A stretch of 64,000 bases of DNA, from positions 1 to 64,000 of the forward strand of contig JAHRBI010000001.1 of assembly GCA_019084025.1 (NCBI GenBank), given 5' to 3'. This DNA comes from Burkholderiaceae bacterium DAT-1 (GTDB lineage Bacteria; Pseudomonadota; Gammaproteobacteria; Burkholderiales; Chitinimonadaceae). A program made the translations under genes and the position numbers. How positions within the stretch are numbered: position 1 is the stretch's first letter; every line of letters begins with the position of its first letter. Positions 9,239-19,802 of this stretch are shown one piece after another. Under the pieces are notes generated by a model. It was not told the DNA's origin and made no database searches. It saw only the letters and a list, made by a program, of their open reading frames with translations.

Positions 9239-10537
9239 TCAAGTAGATTTGAGCGCTAACCGTGTTTTGCCCGAAGGCGGATTTTTATCGAAGTAGCGCT
9301 TGATGCCGGTCAGCAATGCATTCGCCATTTTGTGCTGATACGCATCATCCTTGAGCTTGGCTTCCTCTTCCGGATTGGAGATGAATGCAGTTTCAACCAA
9401 GATCGATGGAATATCCGGGGCTTTCAGCACGGCAAATGCAGCTTGCTCGACTTGTCCGCGATGCAGGGTATTGATGCCACCAATTTCATTCAGCATCGCT
9501 TTGCCGAGTTTCAGACTGTCATTGATCGTGGCTGTTTGCGTCAAATCGAAGAGTGTGTGCGCAAGATAGCGATCACGGCCATCCAAGCGCATACCGCCGA
9601 TTAAATCGGCATCATTTTGCGATTTGGCCAACCACTTTGCAGCGGTCGATGTCGCACCACCTTCGCTCAGCGCATATACAGACGAACCGCGCGCATCACG
9701 TCGGGTCACGGCATCGGCATGAATAGACACAAACAAGTCCGCCGCAGCCTTTCGTGCCTTGAGTACTCGCTCACCCAGCGGCACGAAATAGTCGTCATCG
9801 CGCGTCAGCACCGCACGCATCCCCTTTTGCGCATCGATCTTGGCCTTGAGCTTCTGGGCAATCGCCAGCACGATCGTTTTCTCGTAGGTGCCAGATTTGC
9901 CGATCGCCCCCGGATCTTCGCCGCCATGGCCGGGATCAATGACCACTGTAATGAGGCGGTCAACATCCAGTTTTTCCGGCGCTTTGTCTTCCTTGCGACT
10001 TTTCACTTCCTGAACAGGCTTACTAGCCGCCCCCTCGGGCACATCCATATCAGCAAACGCCATCAAGGGGTCATCGACCTTGGCCGGAAACAAATCAATT
10101 ACCAGACGATGCTTGTATTCACCATACGGTTGCAAGGTAAATACCTGCGGCTTCACTTCTGCCTTAAGATCAAGCACCACCCGCACGGTGCCGGGCTTGA
10201 AGCGGCCAGCACGCAATTGCTTGACGTAGGGATCATCTGCGCCGATGCGCGCACCGATATTGGCTAGTTCACTGCCCCAGCTGATGCCATCCATGTCGAC
10301 CACCAGCCGAGCAGGATCGGGCACCATAAACTGGTTGAACTGCAGGGGTGCGTTTGATTCGATGGTGATGCGGGTATAGGCGCGCGCAGGCCAGACGCGA
10401 ACGGCCAGCACCGATGCGGACTCTTCATTCTTACCCTGTGTTGCCGCCACAACGGGCAGCAACAGGGTTGCCACAGCGCCTTGCAGCAGGCGCCGCCGCT
10501 TTATATCTGGCGAGAAGCGATCAATTGCTCGAGACAT
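9239..10537 (-). CDS. amiC: N-acetylmuramoyl-L-alanine amidase AmiC
   Basis: Zinc amidase that splits daughter-cell peptidoglycan at division. A twin-arginine signal is visible (KRRRLLQG near residue 13, then a hydrophobic stretch), as in E. coli AmiC. An AMIN targeting domain follows (about 42-150), then Amidase_3 (about 195-420). Zinc-site motifs are present: VVIDPGHGGEDPGAIG, SIHADA and the catalytic-Glu block VETAFISNPEEE. Start ATG has AGGAA four bases upstream. The tsaE gene overlaps its start by 37 bases, so the two are co-transcribed. Confidence 0.95.
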   Translation of the reverse strand: MSRAIDRFSPDIKRRRLLQGAVATLLLPVVAATQGKNEESASVLAVRVWPARAYTRITIESNAPLQFNQFMVPDPARLVVDMDGISWGSELANIGARIGADDPYVKQLRAGRFKPGTVRVVLDLKAEVKPQVFTLQPYGEYKHRLVIDLFPAKVDDPLMAFADMDVPEGAASKPVQEVKSRKEDKAPEKLDVDRLITVVIDPGHGGEDPGAIGKSGTYEKTIVLAIAQKLKAKIDAQKGMRAVLTRDDDYFVPLGERVLKARKAAADLFVSIHADAVTRRDARGSSVYALSEGGATSTAAKWLAKSQNDADLIGGMRLDGRDRYLAHTLFDLTQTATINDSLKLGKAMLNEIGGINTLHRGQVEQAAFAVLKAPDIPSILVETAFISNPEEEAKLKDDAYQHKMANALLTGIKRYFDKNPPSGKTRLALKST

Positions 10538-10986
10538 CTGCTTCCTGTTTCTGTTTGCGCTTCAATCAGCACATGGCGCCCGTCACCCTCTGGCGCGAGC
10601 GAGATTTGCCAGTCCGGCACAGGCAGCAAACCCTCTGCCTTTTGCGGCCATTCGATCAGACAAATGCTGTCCGGATGGAATAATTCCCTAAATCCGGCGT
10701 CTTCCCATTCCTCTGGATCGGCAAATCTATACAAATCAAAGTGATGCAAGTATAAGTTCGAAATTACGTAAGGTTCAACCAAAGTATAGGTCGGACTCTT
10801 GACGCGTCCAGAAAAACCACACCCGCGCAAGATCCCGCGCGTCAGCGTTGTTTTTCCCGCACCCAGATCGCCCAATAACCAGATACTGGTGCCGCCTTGC
10901 AGCACAGCCGCGATCTGCTCACCGAGCGCCAACGTCGCCGTTTCATCCGCCAGATGGGCAGACAGCGTATGATATTGCGCATGCAT
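10501..10986 (-). CDS. tsaE: tRNA threonylcarbamoyladenosine biosynthesis ATPase TsaE
   Basis: P-loop ATPase of the TsaBDE complex that makes t6A37 in ANN-decoding tRNAs. Walker A GDLGAGKTTL and the SPTYTLVEPY motif are clear. The frame extends upstream, but the ATG at 10986 is chosen because AGGGAG lies 8 bases before it and the resulting 161 residues suit the family. It overlaps amiC downstream by 37 bases. Its first six bases also overlap the start of the divergent queG, an unusually tight head-to-head arrangement. Confidence 0.94.
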   Translation of the reverse strand: MHAQYHTLSAHLADETATLALGEQIAAVLQGGTSIWLLGDLGAGKTTLTRGILRGCGFSGRVKSPTYTLVEPYVISNLYLHHFDLYRFADPEEWEDAGFRELFHPDSICLIEWPQKAEGLLPVPDWQISLAPEGDGRHVLIEAQTETGSRCLEQLIASRQI

Positions 10987-12063
10987 GATGAACACTCCCT
11001 TGACTGGGCCGATCTCAAAGCCCGTATTGTACGCTGGTCCTGCGAATTGGGCTTTGATGACATGCGCATTAGCGATGCCACACTGCCCCCCGAAGCCGAA
11101 GCACGCCTGCAGGCGTGGCTGGATGCCGGTTTTCATGGTGAAATGGACTATATGGCCGCGCATGGCATGAAGCGTGCACGCGCCAAAGAATTGGTTCCCG
11201 GCACGATCCGCGTCATCAGCGTGCGCATGAACTATCTACCGCCGGATGCAGCCGACAGCGGCACCATCATGGCAGACAGTCATCAAGCCTTTATTTCGCG
11301 CTACGCGCTGGGCCGCGATTATCACAAAGTCCTGCGCAATCGCCTACAGAAGCTTGCAGAAAAAATCAGCAATGAGACAGGCGCCTTTGCCTTCCGCGCC
11401 TTTACGGACTCAGCACCGGTATTGGAAGTTGAGACCGCGACGCAGGCCGGACTGGGCTGGCGAGGCAAGCACACCCTTTTGCTGACGCGCGAACATGGCT
11501 CATTTTTCTTTCTGGGTGAACTGTTTGTAGATTTACCCCTGCCCATTGACCCGCCGCTTGCACAGGATCACTGCGGTCGCTGCACCAAATGCATCGACGT
11601 CTGCCCCACTGGCGCCATCGTTGCCCCCTATCAGGTGGATGCCCGCAAATGTATCTCCTACCTGACCATCGAGCTCAAAGGCAGCATCCCCGAGGTATAT
11701 CGCCCCATGATCGGCAATCGCGTCTATGGCTGCGACGACTGCCAGCTGCACTGCCCGTGGAACCGCTTTGCCCAGACATCGCCCATGGAGGACTTTGCGA
11801 TCCGCAACGGGCTCGACAAGGCTACCTTGGTCGATCTGTTTGCATGGGATGAGGCTACCTTCAAAGCCAATATGGCCGGCAGCGCCATTTACCGGATCGG
11901 ACATGCTCAGTGGCTACGCAATCTGGCGGTGGGATTGGGCAATGCCGAGACCTCGCCCGAGATCATCGCCGTACTTACCGCACGGCTGAATGATGCCGAT
12001 GAAGTCGTGCGCGAACATGTTCGCTGGGCGCTGGCGCGGCATGGTGTGAATCTGCTCACCTGA
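10981..12063 (+). CDS. queG: Epoxyqueuosine reductase QueG
   Basis: Last step of queuosine synthesis: reduces epoxyqueuosine in tRNA using cobalamin and two [4Fe-4S] clusters. The ferredoxin-like motifs CGRCTKCIDVCPTGAI and CDDCQLHCPWN are intact, and a short HEAT-like tail follows. The ATG at 10981 gives 360 residues, near the E. coli length, and aligns with the ELGF...RISD N-terminus of the family; ribosome-site evidence there is weak. It is divergent from tsaE with the two start codons overlapping. Both neighbours act on tRNA anticodon-loop modification. Confidence 0.94.
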   Translation: MHDEHSLDWADLKARIVRWSCELGFDDMRISDATLPPEAEARLQAWLDAGFHGEMDYMAAHGMKRARAKELVPGTIRVISVRMNYLPPDAADSGTIMADSHQAFISRYALGRDYHKVLRNRLQKLAEKISNETGAFAFRAFTDSAPVLEVETATQAGLGWRGKHTLLLTREHGSFFFLGELFVDLPLPIDPPLAQDHCGRCTKCIDVCPTGAIVAPYQVDARKCISYLTIELKGSIPEVYRPMIGNRVYGCDDCQLHCPWNRFAQTSPMEDFAIRNGLDKATLVDLFAWDEATFKANMAGSAIYRIGHAQWLRNLAVGLGNAETSPEIIAVLTARLNDADEVVREHVRWALARHGVNLLT

Positions 12064-12115
12064 AATGCGCGGCGCAGAGTAAAATCAGCGCTTTTCCAGC
12101 CGACTGTTTTTGTCT

Positions 12116-12925
12116 ATGTCGCAATCACTCGCCTCACGCCCGATCGGCGTGTTCGATTCGGGGATCGGGGGCCTGACGGTTACCCGCGCGCTGATGGAGC
12201 GCATGCCCTTCGAGAACATCATTTATTTTGGCGATACTGCCCGCGTCCCCTATGGCGTGAAATCGGTTGCGACCATTGAGCAATTTACCAGCCAGATTGT
12301 CGACTTCCTGCTGGAAAAAGAGGTAAAAGCACTGGTGATTGCCTGCAATACGATTTCAGCAGTGGCGGGCAATCACGTGCGCAAGCGGGTGCCCGTACCG
12401 GTTTTCGACGTAATCGATTCCGGCGCACGCGATGCAATCTCCATGTCGCGCAACAACAGCATCGGCGTAATTGCCACTCCGACTACCGTGAACGCCAATG
12501 CCTACGCTCGCGCCATTCACGGCCTACAGGCAGATGCTCGCGTCTATTCACAAGCGTGCCCGCTCCTGGTACCACTGGTAGAGGAAGGCTGGCTGGATCA
12601 CCCGGTGACACGTCTGACCGTCCAGGAATACCTCAAGCCCGTGCGCGCCGAAGGCATCGACACGCTGGTGCTGGGCTGTACCCACTATCCATTACTCAAG
12701 CCACTGATTGGCGAGCTGGCAGGAGACAGCATCAAACTGGTTGACTCCGCTGTGAGCGTCGCCGATCAGGTCGCCCGCACCTTGGCCGAGCAAGGCCTGT
12801 GCACCCCCAATCGCGACGAAGCGGATTATCGTTATTATGTGACTGATATCCCGCTGCGCTTTCAGACCGTGGCCGAGCGATTTCTCGGCCGCACGCTGCG
12901 CCATATCGAGATGGCCCAGCTGTAA
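12116..12925 (+). CDS. murI: Glutamate racemase
   Basis: Makes D-glutamate for peptidoglycan. Both catalytic cysteine motifs are present, ACNT near residue 75 and GCTHYP near 184, together with FDSGIGGLTV at the N-terminus. About 269 residues, normal for the family. The ATG at 12116 is used in preference to a TTG six bases upstream; neither has a clear Shine-Dalgarno. It follows queG on the same strand with a 52-base gap. Confidence 0.95.
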   Translation: MSQSLASRPIGVFDSGIGGLTVTRALMERMPFENIIYFGDTARVPYGVKSVATIEQFTSQIVDFLLEKEVKALVIACNTISAVAGNHVRKRVPVPVFDVIDSGARDAISMSRNNSIGVIATPTTVNANAYARAIHGLQADARVYSQACPLLVPLVEEGWLDHPVTRLTVQEYLKPVRAEGIDTLVLGCTHYPLLKPLIGELAGDSIKLVDSAVSVADQVARTLAEQGLCTPNRDEADYRYYVTDIPLRFQTVAERFLGRTLRHIEMAQL

Positions 12926-12932
12926 GACATGC

Positions 12933-12953
12933 GCCCGCCGATTGGCGGCGGGC
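12933..12953 (+). terminator. Hairpin after murI, weak terminator
   Basis: GCCCGCCG/CGGCGGGC, eight pairs with a 5-base loop, directly after the murI stop. The downstream tract (AGTTTCAG) is not a real T-run, so it may only partly terminate before purB. Confidence 0.55.
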
Positions 12954-12975
12954 AGTTTCAGTCTATGCATGCTAA

Positions 12976-14427
<1,452 letters not shown>

Positions 14428-14469
14428 GTCTGATACAACACGCATAAAACGATTCGCGGGAGAATAAGC

Positions 14470-15942
14470 GTGAGCAAGAAAAAGCTCGTTGTAGCGGGCA
14501 GTGTGACCGGTGCATTGATTGCAGGCTGGCTGGGCGCCACCTGGTGGTCCGGCCTTGAAGCCGAAAAGACGCTGGCGAAGCAGCATAAAATGATTGCCGA
14601 CCTGCCCTACTTCACGGTGAAAAAACACGAATACACCCGTGGTTTTTTCAGCTCACGCGAATCCACCACGATTACGCTGAACGACAGCATGCTGCGTCCG
14701 GCGCTGGAAATGGCCAAGCTGGCCGGTCACGAGATCCCGAAGCTGGAACTCACCTACACCCAGACCGTCAAGCACGGCCCTTTCCCGCTTATCTCCAGCG
14801 GTAGCTTTGCGCTCCTGAAAGCCGATGTCACCACCGACGTCCAATTCAGCGAGGACACCCGCAAGTTCCTCGGCAAAGTATTTGGCGATCAGAAGCCACT
14901 GCAGCTTGAAAATCGCGTGCATTTCGGCGACAGCGGCGAGTTCCTGATTACCATCCCCAAATTCGCCTATGAAGAGACGCTGGCCAAGGTTAAGGCCGAC
15001 TGGCAGGGACTGGAAGCGCGTATCGCATACGATGGCGACTTCAACAAGGTGGACGTAGATGCCCAGGCACCCGGCCTCCACTTTGAGGCCAATGGGCAAG
15101 TCAGTCTTGATCTGAAGGGGCTCAAGTTTGTTGCTCACAATGCTCGCGGCGCATCGGGCGTCATGCTGGGCAAAGGCGACCTGACCCTGGAACGTGTCAA
15201 CTTCAAGCGAGTAGAGGAAGGCAAGGAGCCTGTCGAAGCGTCGCTTGAACAGTTTGCCTACATGGTCAAGAGTGAGCCGGAAGGTGATTTCGTCAACTCG
15301 AGTGGCGATTTCTCTCTGAAGCAGTTTGCGCTCAACGGCAAGATTTACGGCCCAGCCAGACTCGCTGTCTCCGCCAAACATATCCACGGCCCGACGCTGG
15401 CCAAGCTCTCAAGCGAGATCTCCCGTATCCAGCGCGAAGTACCTATCGAACAGCAACCTGCCAAGATCATCGAGCTGGCGCGCAAAGAGGGGCAGCCACT
15501 CTTCAAGAACAACCTGACGCTCGCCATTGATGAACTGTCGGTCAAGCTACCCGAGGGAGATATGAACCTGAAGGCCAAGCTTTCTACGCAGGGTTATCAG
15601 GATGGCGACTTCGATGCCCCGCGCAAGCTGCTTTCCCACCTGCGCGCAAACGCAGAGATGAAGATGCCACGTCGTGTCATCGAAATCATCAGCCTGTGGA
15701 AATTCCGCGGCATGATTGCAGCACCAGAAGAGGCCACCAAGGAAGATCAGGAAGATCTCGATAATCTGGCCAAGGGCTTAGTAGACCAGTACATCAAACA
15801 ATTGACTGCACAACAGTTGATTGAAGTAGACGGCGATATCCTGAAGACACGTGCAGACTGGAATGGCGAAAAGCTGGAAATTAATGGCAAGGACTTCCCC
15901 TTGCCCTGGCTCGGACCACAGGATCCTGCACCTGCTCGTTAA
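14470..15942 (+). CDS. DUF945 (YdgA) family protein
   Basis: A 490-residue protein of the YdgA family, function not firmly known. It has a single N-terminal membrane anchor (residues about 5-27, rich in Gly/Ala/Trp) followed by a large beta-rich domain expected in the periplasm. The early motif YTRGFFSSRESTTITL is the family hallmark. The GTG start is supported by GGGAGA six bases upstream. It lies 42 bases after purB with no terminator between, so co-transcription is possible. A strong terminator follows. Confidence 0.85.
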   Translation: MSKKKLVVAGSVTGALIAGWLGATWWSGLEAEKTLAKQHKMIADLPYFTVKKHEYTRGFFSSRESTTITLNDSMLRPALEMAKLAGHEIPKLELTYTQTVKHGPFPLISSGSFALLKADVTTDVQFSEDTRKFLGKVFGDQKPLQLENRVHFGDSGEFLITIPKFAYEETLAKVKADWQGLEARIAYDGDFNKVDVDAQAPGLHFEANGQVSLDLKGLKFVAHNARGASGVMLGKGDLTLERVNFKRVEEGKEPVEASLEQFAYMVKSEPEGDFVNSSGDFSLKQFALNGKIYGPARLAVSAKHIHGPTLAKLSSEISRIQREVPIEQQPAKIIELARKEGQPLFKNNLTLAIDELSVKLPEGDMNLKAKLSTQGYQDGDFDAPRKLLSHLRANAEMKMPRRVIEIISLWKFRGMIAAPEEATKEDQEDLDNLAKGLVDQYIKQLTAQQLIEVDGDILKTRADWNGEKLEINGKDFPLPWLGPQDPAPAR

Positions 15943-15962
15943 ACGAGTTAGTCGCTAAACAG

Positions 15963-15993
15963 AACAAGGCTCGCTTACTCGCGAGCCTTGTTT
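15963..15993 (+). terminator. Terminator after the DUF945 gene
   Basis: AACAAGGCTCGC and GCGAGCCTTGTT form a 12-bp stem ending in TTT. Confidence 0.9.
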
Positions 15994-16196
15994 GCATGTG
16001 GGGTCACAGCTGCGCGTTGCAAATAATCACCGTCAGGTGACGCTACAGGCTGCACCGCCAAGGCCAACTCAAGGCGCAATGCCAAGTGCGAATGGATGGC
16101 ATCTACCGAATGAGGTGATGGCATCTGCTGATCACCGGGGCACATCATCGCGACAGCTTCTTCGCGACCCGTTTCCATGTCGAATATCTTGCCCAT
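15975..16196 (-). CDS. Hypothetical 73-residue protein
   Basis: Not recognised. The case for a real gene is a textbook ribosome site, GGAGG six bases before the ATG, and a possible minus-strand promoter (TTGAAT, 17 bases, GATATT) near 16241-16270. The product begins MGKIFDMETGREEA and has no membrane segment. Against it: the last codons run into the terminator of the DUF945 gene and there is no second supporting feature. It would be transcribed divergently from the TonB receptor. Confidence 0.4.
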   Translation of the reverse strand: MGKIFDMETGREEAVAMMCPGDQQMPSPHSVDAIHSHLALRLELALAVQPVASPDGDYLQRAAVTPHANKARE

Positions 16197-16562
16197 TTCA
16201 GCCTCCAGACCGGTATGCGGTTGATCGCTATCACACTTTGAATATCGGCATTTCCTAATGAAAATTCAACATCTTACTTTGCATACTTGTACGAGAAGTC
16301 GATATGTTCGATGAACGGATCAGTTACATCGAGCTTTCTCATTAATGTCTCTTCCAAGCAAGCAGATTTTCACGACTTGTTCCCCTCGCACAACAGTTGT
16401 ATCCCATTTGACCACGTTTTGTTGCAGATAGAACAGCACTCCACAGATAATCAGCGGGCACATTTCAGTAGGTAGCTGCAAACCAACGGCTACCCACCTG
16501 GAGGCTGCTGATCAGTACTCTGTTCGGTAGTCAGCCACTCAGCCAACTACAAGAGGTTCAAA
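16197..16562. other. Intergenic region upstream of the TonB-dependent receptor
   Basis: About 370 bases with no convincing gene. It is more AT-rich than its surroundings and must hold the receptor promoter. A clear AGAGG ribosome site precedes the receptor ATG. I see no riboswitch-like conserved element, Fur box or obvious long inverted repeat. Confidence 0.5.
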
Positions 16563-19343
16563 ATGAAACTCAAGCAACTCGCGTATGCCGTCAGCCTGAT
16601 TGGCTTCGCTGGTACACTCGCTCCCCTCGCACACGCAGCAGATGAAGCCGCAGTGAAGAAGGTCGACAAGATCGAAGTGACCGGTTCCTCGATCAAGCGC
16701 ACCGCCAAGGAAGGCGCACTGCCTGTTCAGTCGATTTCCAAAGACGATATCGCCAAGAGCGGTGTGACCAATGTTCAAGATCTGATCCAGAACATCTCGG
16801 CATTCTCCACCTCCGGCTCGACTGCTACCGCATCCGTCGCTGGTACCGGCACATTTGGTCTGTCCTCGCCGTCCCTGCGCGGTCTGGGCAGCAACCGTAC
16901 GCTGGTACTGGTGAATGGTCGCCGTCTGGCACCTGCAGCTGGTAATGATGGTTCCTCCATCGACATGAACGCGATCCCGATCTCCGCTATCGAGCGCGTT
17001 GAAGTACTGAAGGATGGCGCATCCGGCGTGTACGGTGCAGACGCGATTGCTGGTGTGATTAACTTCATCCTGTCTAAGAGCTACCGCGGTTTCATGGTCG
17101 ATGGCTCCTATGGCACGCCGAGCGATGAAGGTGGCGGTTCCAACAGCCGTGCCGACTTCGTCGTTGGCTTTGGTGATCTGGATGCAGATCGCTTCAATGT
17201 GACGCTGACTGGTTCCATGGAAAAGGAATCGCGTCTGTGGGCCAAGGATCGCGCATACGCCAAGACTGCTCTGAACGAACCGTACTACTCCGGTAGCGCA
17301 ACTGGTCAGGGTAACATCCAAGGTGCATGGGACGAAGTAAACCACAAGCCGACAGCAGACTACGTCAAGGGTACTGCTAGCGCAGGTTACGGTAACCCTG
17401 CAGCTACCAAGGGTTGTGACTCGATTGGCATGTTCAATGCCGGCAAGACCAAGCTGGGCGCAAGTGCTTACTGCCAGTTTGATAGCGCAGGCTATGTTGC
17501 CCTGATCCCGCAACGCGAACTGACCAATCTGGTTGGCAATGGCGTCTTCAAGATTAACGAAGAATGGCAAGCTTTCGGCGACTTCATCTACTCGAAGTCC
17601 AAGGTGTTCGAGTCGTACCAGAACTCCCCGATGCGTTCCAGCTTCTTCGATACCGACTCGAACTTTGCTGCACTCGGCGTCGACAAGGCTTTGCTTCTGC
17701 GTCCGACCAATCCGAATTACGCCACAGCCGCCGCCTGGCTGAAGGCCAATGGCTTTAGCAGCCTGGTGGGTCAACCGCTGGGTATCACTGCGCGTAGCGC
17801 AGGCCTGGGTAACCGCGAAGCAACCAGCGAACGTACCCAAACCCGCCAAACAATCGGCGTGCGTGGCACGATTGCCGGTCAGGACGTTGAATTGGCCGCT
17901 TCCCGCAATGAAGCGAAGCTGGACTACCTGATCACCAAGGGCTACTTCCGTCAGGCAGTATGGGTTAAGGTCATCAATGACACCAACTCGTGGAACCCAT
18001 GGGCGCCGGATGGTCTGGGTAACGCCGCACTGCAAGACAAGCTGAAGGCCGAAGCTCAGTACACCGGTAACGCCATGAGCGGTACCTCGAAGACCAACTC
18101 GGTTGACTTCAAGGCAACGGGCGAACTGCTGCAAATCGCAGGCAACCCACTGTCTTACGCTGCTGGTGCCCAGTACCGCAAGGACAACTTCATCCTGACT
18201 CCGTCTGACGAGTACAGCTCAGGCGCGATTTCCGGTCTGGGTGGTTCAATTGTTCCGATGGATAAGAGCCGTGAAGTGAAGGCACTGTTCTCCGAACTCA
18301 GCCTGCCGATCGGTTCGACAATCGAGCTGAACGCTGCACTGCGTAGCGACCGCTATGATGATGTTGGCAACACCAACAACTACAAGGTGAGCGCACGCTG
18401 GCAACCGAGCGAGATGCTGGTGGTTCGTGCCTCTAACGGTACCGGCTTCCGTGCTCCGACCCTGACCGATCTGTGGTACCCGCAAACCGAAGGTACTTCG
18501 GCAGGCTTCACCGATCCGGCAACTAACTCCAAAAACATTCAGGTGACCACCAAGACTGGCGGTAACCCTGGTCTGAAGCCGGAAAAATCCGACCAAACCA
18601 GCGTTGGCTTCGTATTCCAGCCAACCCGTACCATCAGCGGCTCGGTTGATCTGTGGAAGATCAAGGTTAAGGATATCATTGCTACACCGTCGGTTCAGGA
18701 AGTGGTATCTGGCTTCCGCGCTGGCAAGGGTATCTACCAAGGTCTGGTGACACTGGATGCCAAGAACAATGTGACCTACGTGGTGAATCTGACCCAGAAC
18801 CTGGGTACAGCTGACGTGCGTGGCGCCGACATTGACTTGACATGGGCTGATCGCTTCAGTTTCGGTCGCCTGTCCGCTAACCTGAACGGTACCTATCTGG
18901 ATCAGTTCGACCAAACCTTCGCAGATGGCACCATCTCGAACAAGGTGGGTCGCGTAGCTGACGACCAGGGTAACCCGGTTCTGGGCGGTGATAATGGTGG
19001 TGTGAACCTGAAGTGGAAGCACCGTCTGACATTCAACTGGAGCCAAGGCCCGTGGAGTGCTGGTGTTGCTCAAAACTTCATCCTGCACTACGGCGATGCA
19101 CCGGATCTGGACGGCAACCCGCACAATGTTCCGAGCTACTCCCTGTTTGATCTGAACGTTGGCTACACCGGCGTGAAGAATCTGCGTCTGGGTCTGGTGG
19201 TGAACAATGTGATGAACAAGAAGCCGCCAGTTGCGATCTACCCATCGCAATTTGCCAACAGCTTCATCTACGGCTATGACTTCTACAACTACAACCCGCG
19301 TGGCCGCTTCATCAGCACCACTGCGAGCTACAAGTTCTGGTAA
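16563..19343 (+). CDS. TonB-dependent outer-membrane receptor
   Basis: A 926-residue gated beta-barrel. Signal peptide at residues 1-25 (AHA cleavage), then the TonB-box region (KIEVTGSSIKR), a plug domain (about 45-165, with LRGLGSNRTLVLVNGRR and the GASGVYGADAIAGVINF block) and the barrel to the C-terminal aromatic residues YKFW. The plug wording resembles the broad group of receptors used for peptides, sugars or oligomers more than classic siderophore receptors. Substrate unknown. No sigma/anti-sigma pair is adjacent. Secreted M13 peptidases and a POT peptide carrier in the same 20 kb make peptide uptake a reasonable guess, not a demonstration. Confidence 0.93.
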   Translation: MKLKQLAYAVSLIGFAGTLAPLAHAADEAAVKKVDKIEVTGSSIKRTAKEGALPVQSISKDDIAKSGVTNVQDLIQNISAFSTSGSTATASVAGTGTFGLSSPSLRGLGSNRTLVLVNGRRLAPAAGNDGSSIDMNAIPISAIERVEVLKDGASGVYGADAIAGVINFILSKSYRGFMVDGSYGTPSDEGGGSNSRADFVVGFGDLDADRFNVTLTGSMEKESRLWAKDRAYAKTALNEPYYSGSATGQGNIQGAWDEVNHKPTADYVKGTASAGYGNPAATKGCDSIGMFNAGKTKLGASAYCQFDSAGYVALIPQRELTNLVGNGVFKINEEWQAFGDFIYSKSKVFESYQNSPMRSSFFDTDSNFAALGVDKALLLRPTNPNYATAAAWLKANGFSSLVGQPLGITARSAGLGNREATSERTQTRQTIGVRGTIAGQDVELAASRNEAKLDYLITKGYFRQAVWVKVINDTNSWNPWAPDGLGNAALQDKLKAEAQYTGNAMSGTSKTNSVDFKATGELLQIAGNPLSYAAGAQYRKDNFILTPSDEYSSGAISGLGGSIVPMDKSREVKALFSELSLPIGSTIELNAALRSDRYDDVGNTNNYKVSARWQPSEMLVVRASNGTGFRAPTLTDLWYPQTEGTSAGFTDPATNSKNIQVTTKTGGNPGLKPEKSDQTSVGFVFQPTRTISGSVDLWKIKVKDIIATPSVQEVVSGFRAGKGIYQGLVTLDAKNNVTYVVNLTQNLGTADVRGADIDLTWADRFSFGRLSANLNGTYLDQFDQTFADGTISNKVGRVADDQGNPVLGGDNGGVNLKWKHRLTFNWSQGPWSAGVAQNFILHYGDAPDLDGNPHNVPSYSLFDLNVGYTGVKNLRLGLVVNNVMNKKPPVAIYPSQFANSFIYGYDFYNYNPRGRFISTTASYKFW

Positions 19344-19373
19344 GTCGTCCAGCTAAGTGCTTGAGTGCATAGC

Positions 19374-19407
19374 AAACGCCGGTGGCCTGATGGTCACCGG
19401 CGTTTTT
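19374..19407 (+). terminator. Terminator of the TonB receptor gene
   Basis: AAACGCCGGTG pairs with CACCGGCGTTT, followed by a T-run. Confidence 0.9.
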
Positions 19408-19538
19408 CATTTCTCGGCATGACGGGCCTGCCACACCTGACAATCCGCGCTAACCCAACTGTCACCTACCGGTCATACTTTGCTCGTAAGATCATCGCTA
19501 CGCTAAACCGTTGAACTCACACAAAGTAAGGAGTCAAT

Positions 19539-19730
19539 ATGTCTGCTGTTGGCACACGTGAAGAGCGCAAGCATGGCGAGCCCGATTCTGCGGTTCACCT
19601 CAGTGCATTGATGAAAGCGCCGCCGACCAGCAAGGAGGTGCATGCAGAACGGATGAGCCGACGCGGAGAGACGCGCAGGCGAGTGGAGGACTTGATACTG
19701 GCAAAAAATCAGGTCGGCGATTTATGGTAG
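19539..19730 (+). CDS. Small hypothetical charged protein, 63 residues
   Basis: A stand-alone small gene. It has a strong ribosome site (AAGGAG five bases before the ATG), a terminator in front and another 22 bases behind, so it looks like a complete monocistronic unit. The product is very polar, with a basic C-terminal helix (MSRRGETRRRVEDLILAKNQ). That arginine-rich pattern recalls the small PA3496-type envelope proteins, but the resemblance is weak. No membrane segment or signal peptide. Function unknown. Confidence 0.65.
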   Translation: MSAVGTREERKHGEPDSAVHLSALMKAPPTSKEVHAERMSRRGETRRRVEDLILAKNQVGDLW

Positions 19731-19751
19731 ACGCACAATCAAGTTAGCCAT

Positions 19752-19786
19752 AAAAAAACCGGTGCCGCTTTGAGCACCGGTTTTTT
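19752..19786. terminator. Bidirectional terminator
   Basis: A 13-pair stem AAAAAACCGGTGC/GCACCGGTTTTTT with an 8-base loop gives a T-run on either strand. It serves the small gene to the left and the convergent Skp-like gene to the right. Confidence 0.9.
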
Positions 19787-19802
19787 GCAACGTGAAAGCA
19801 TA

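Noticed and set aside
16539-18134. A 531-codon minus-strand frame opposite the TonB receptor
   Set aside because: Antisense shadow. The product has unnatural composition (many Cys, Val and Thr) and the receptor frame is certain.
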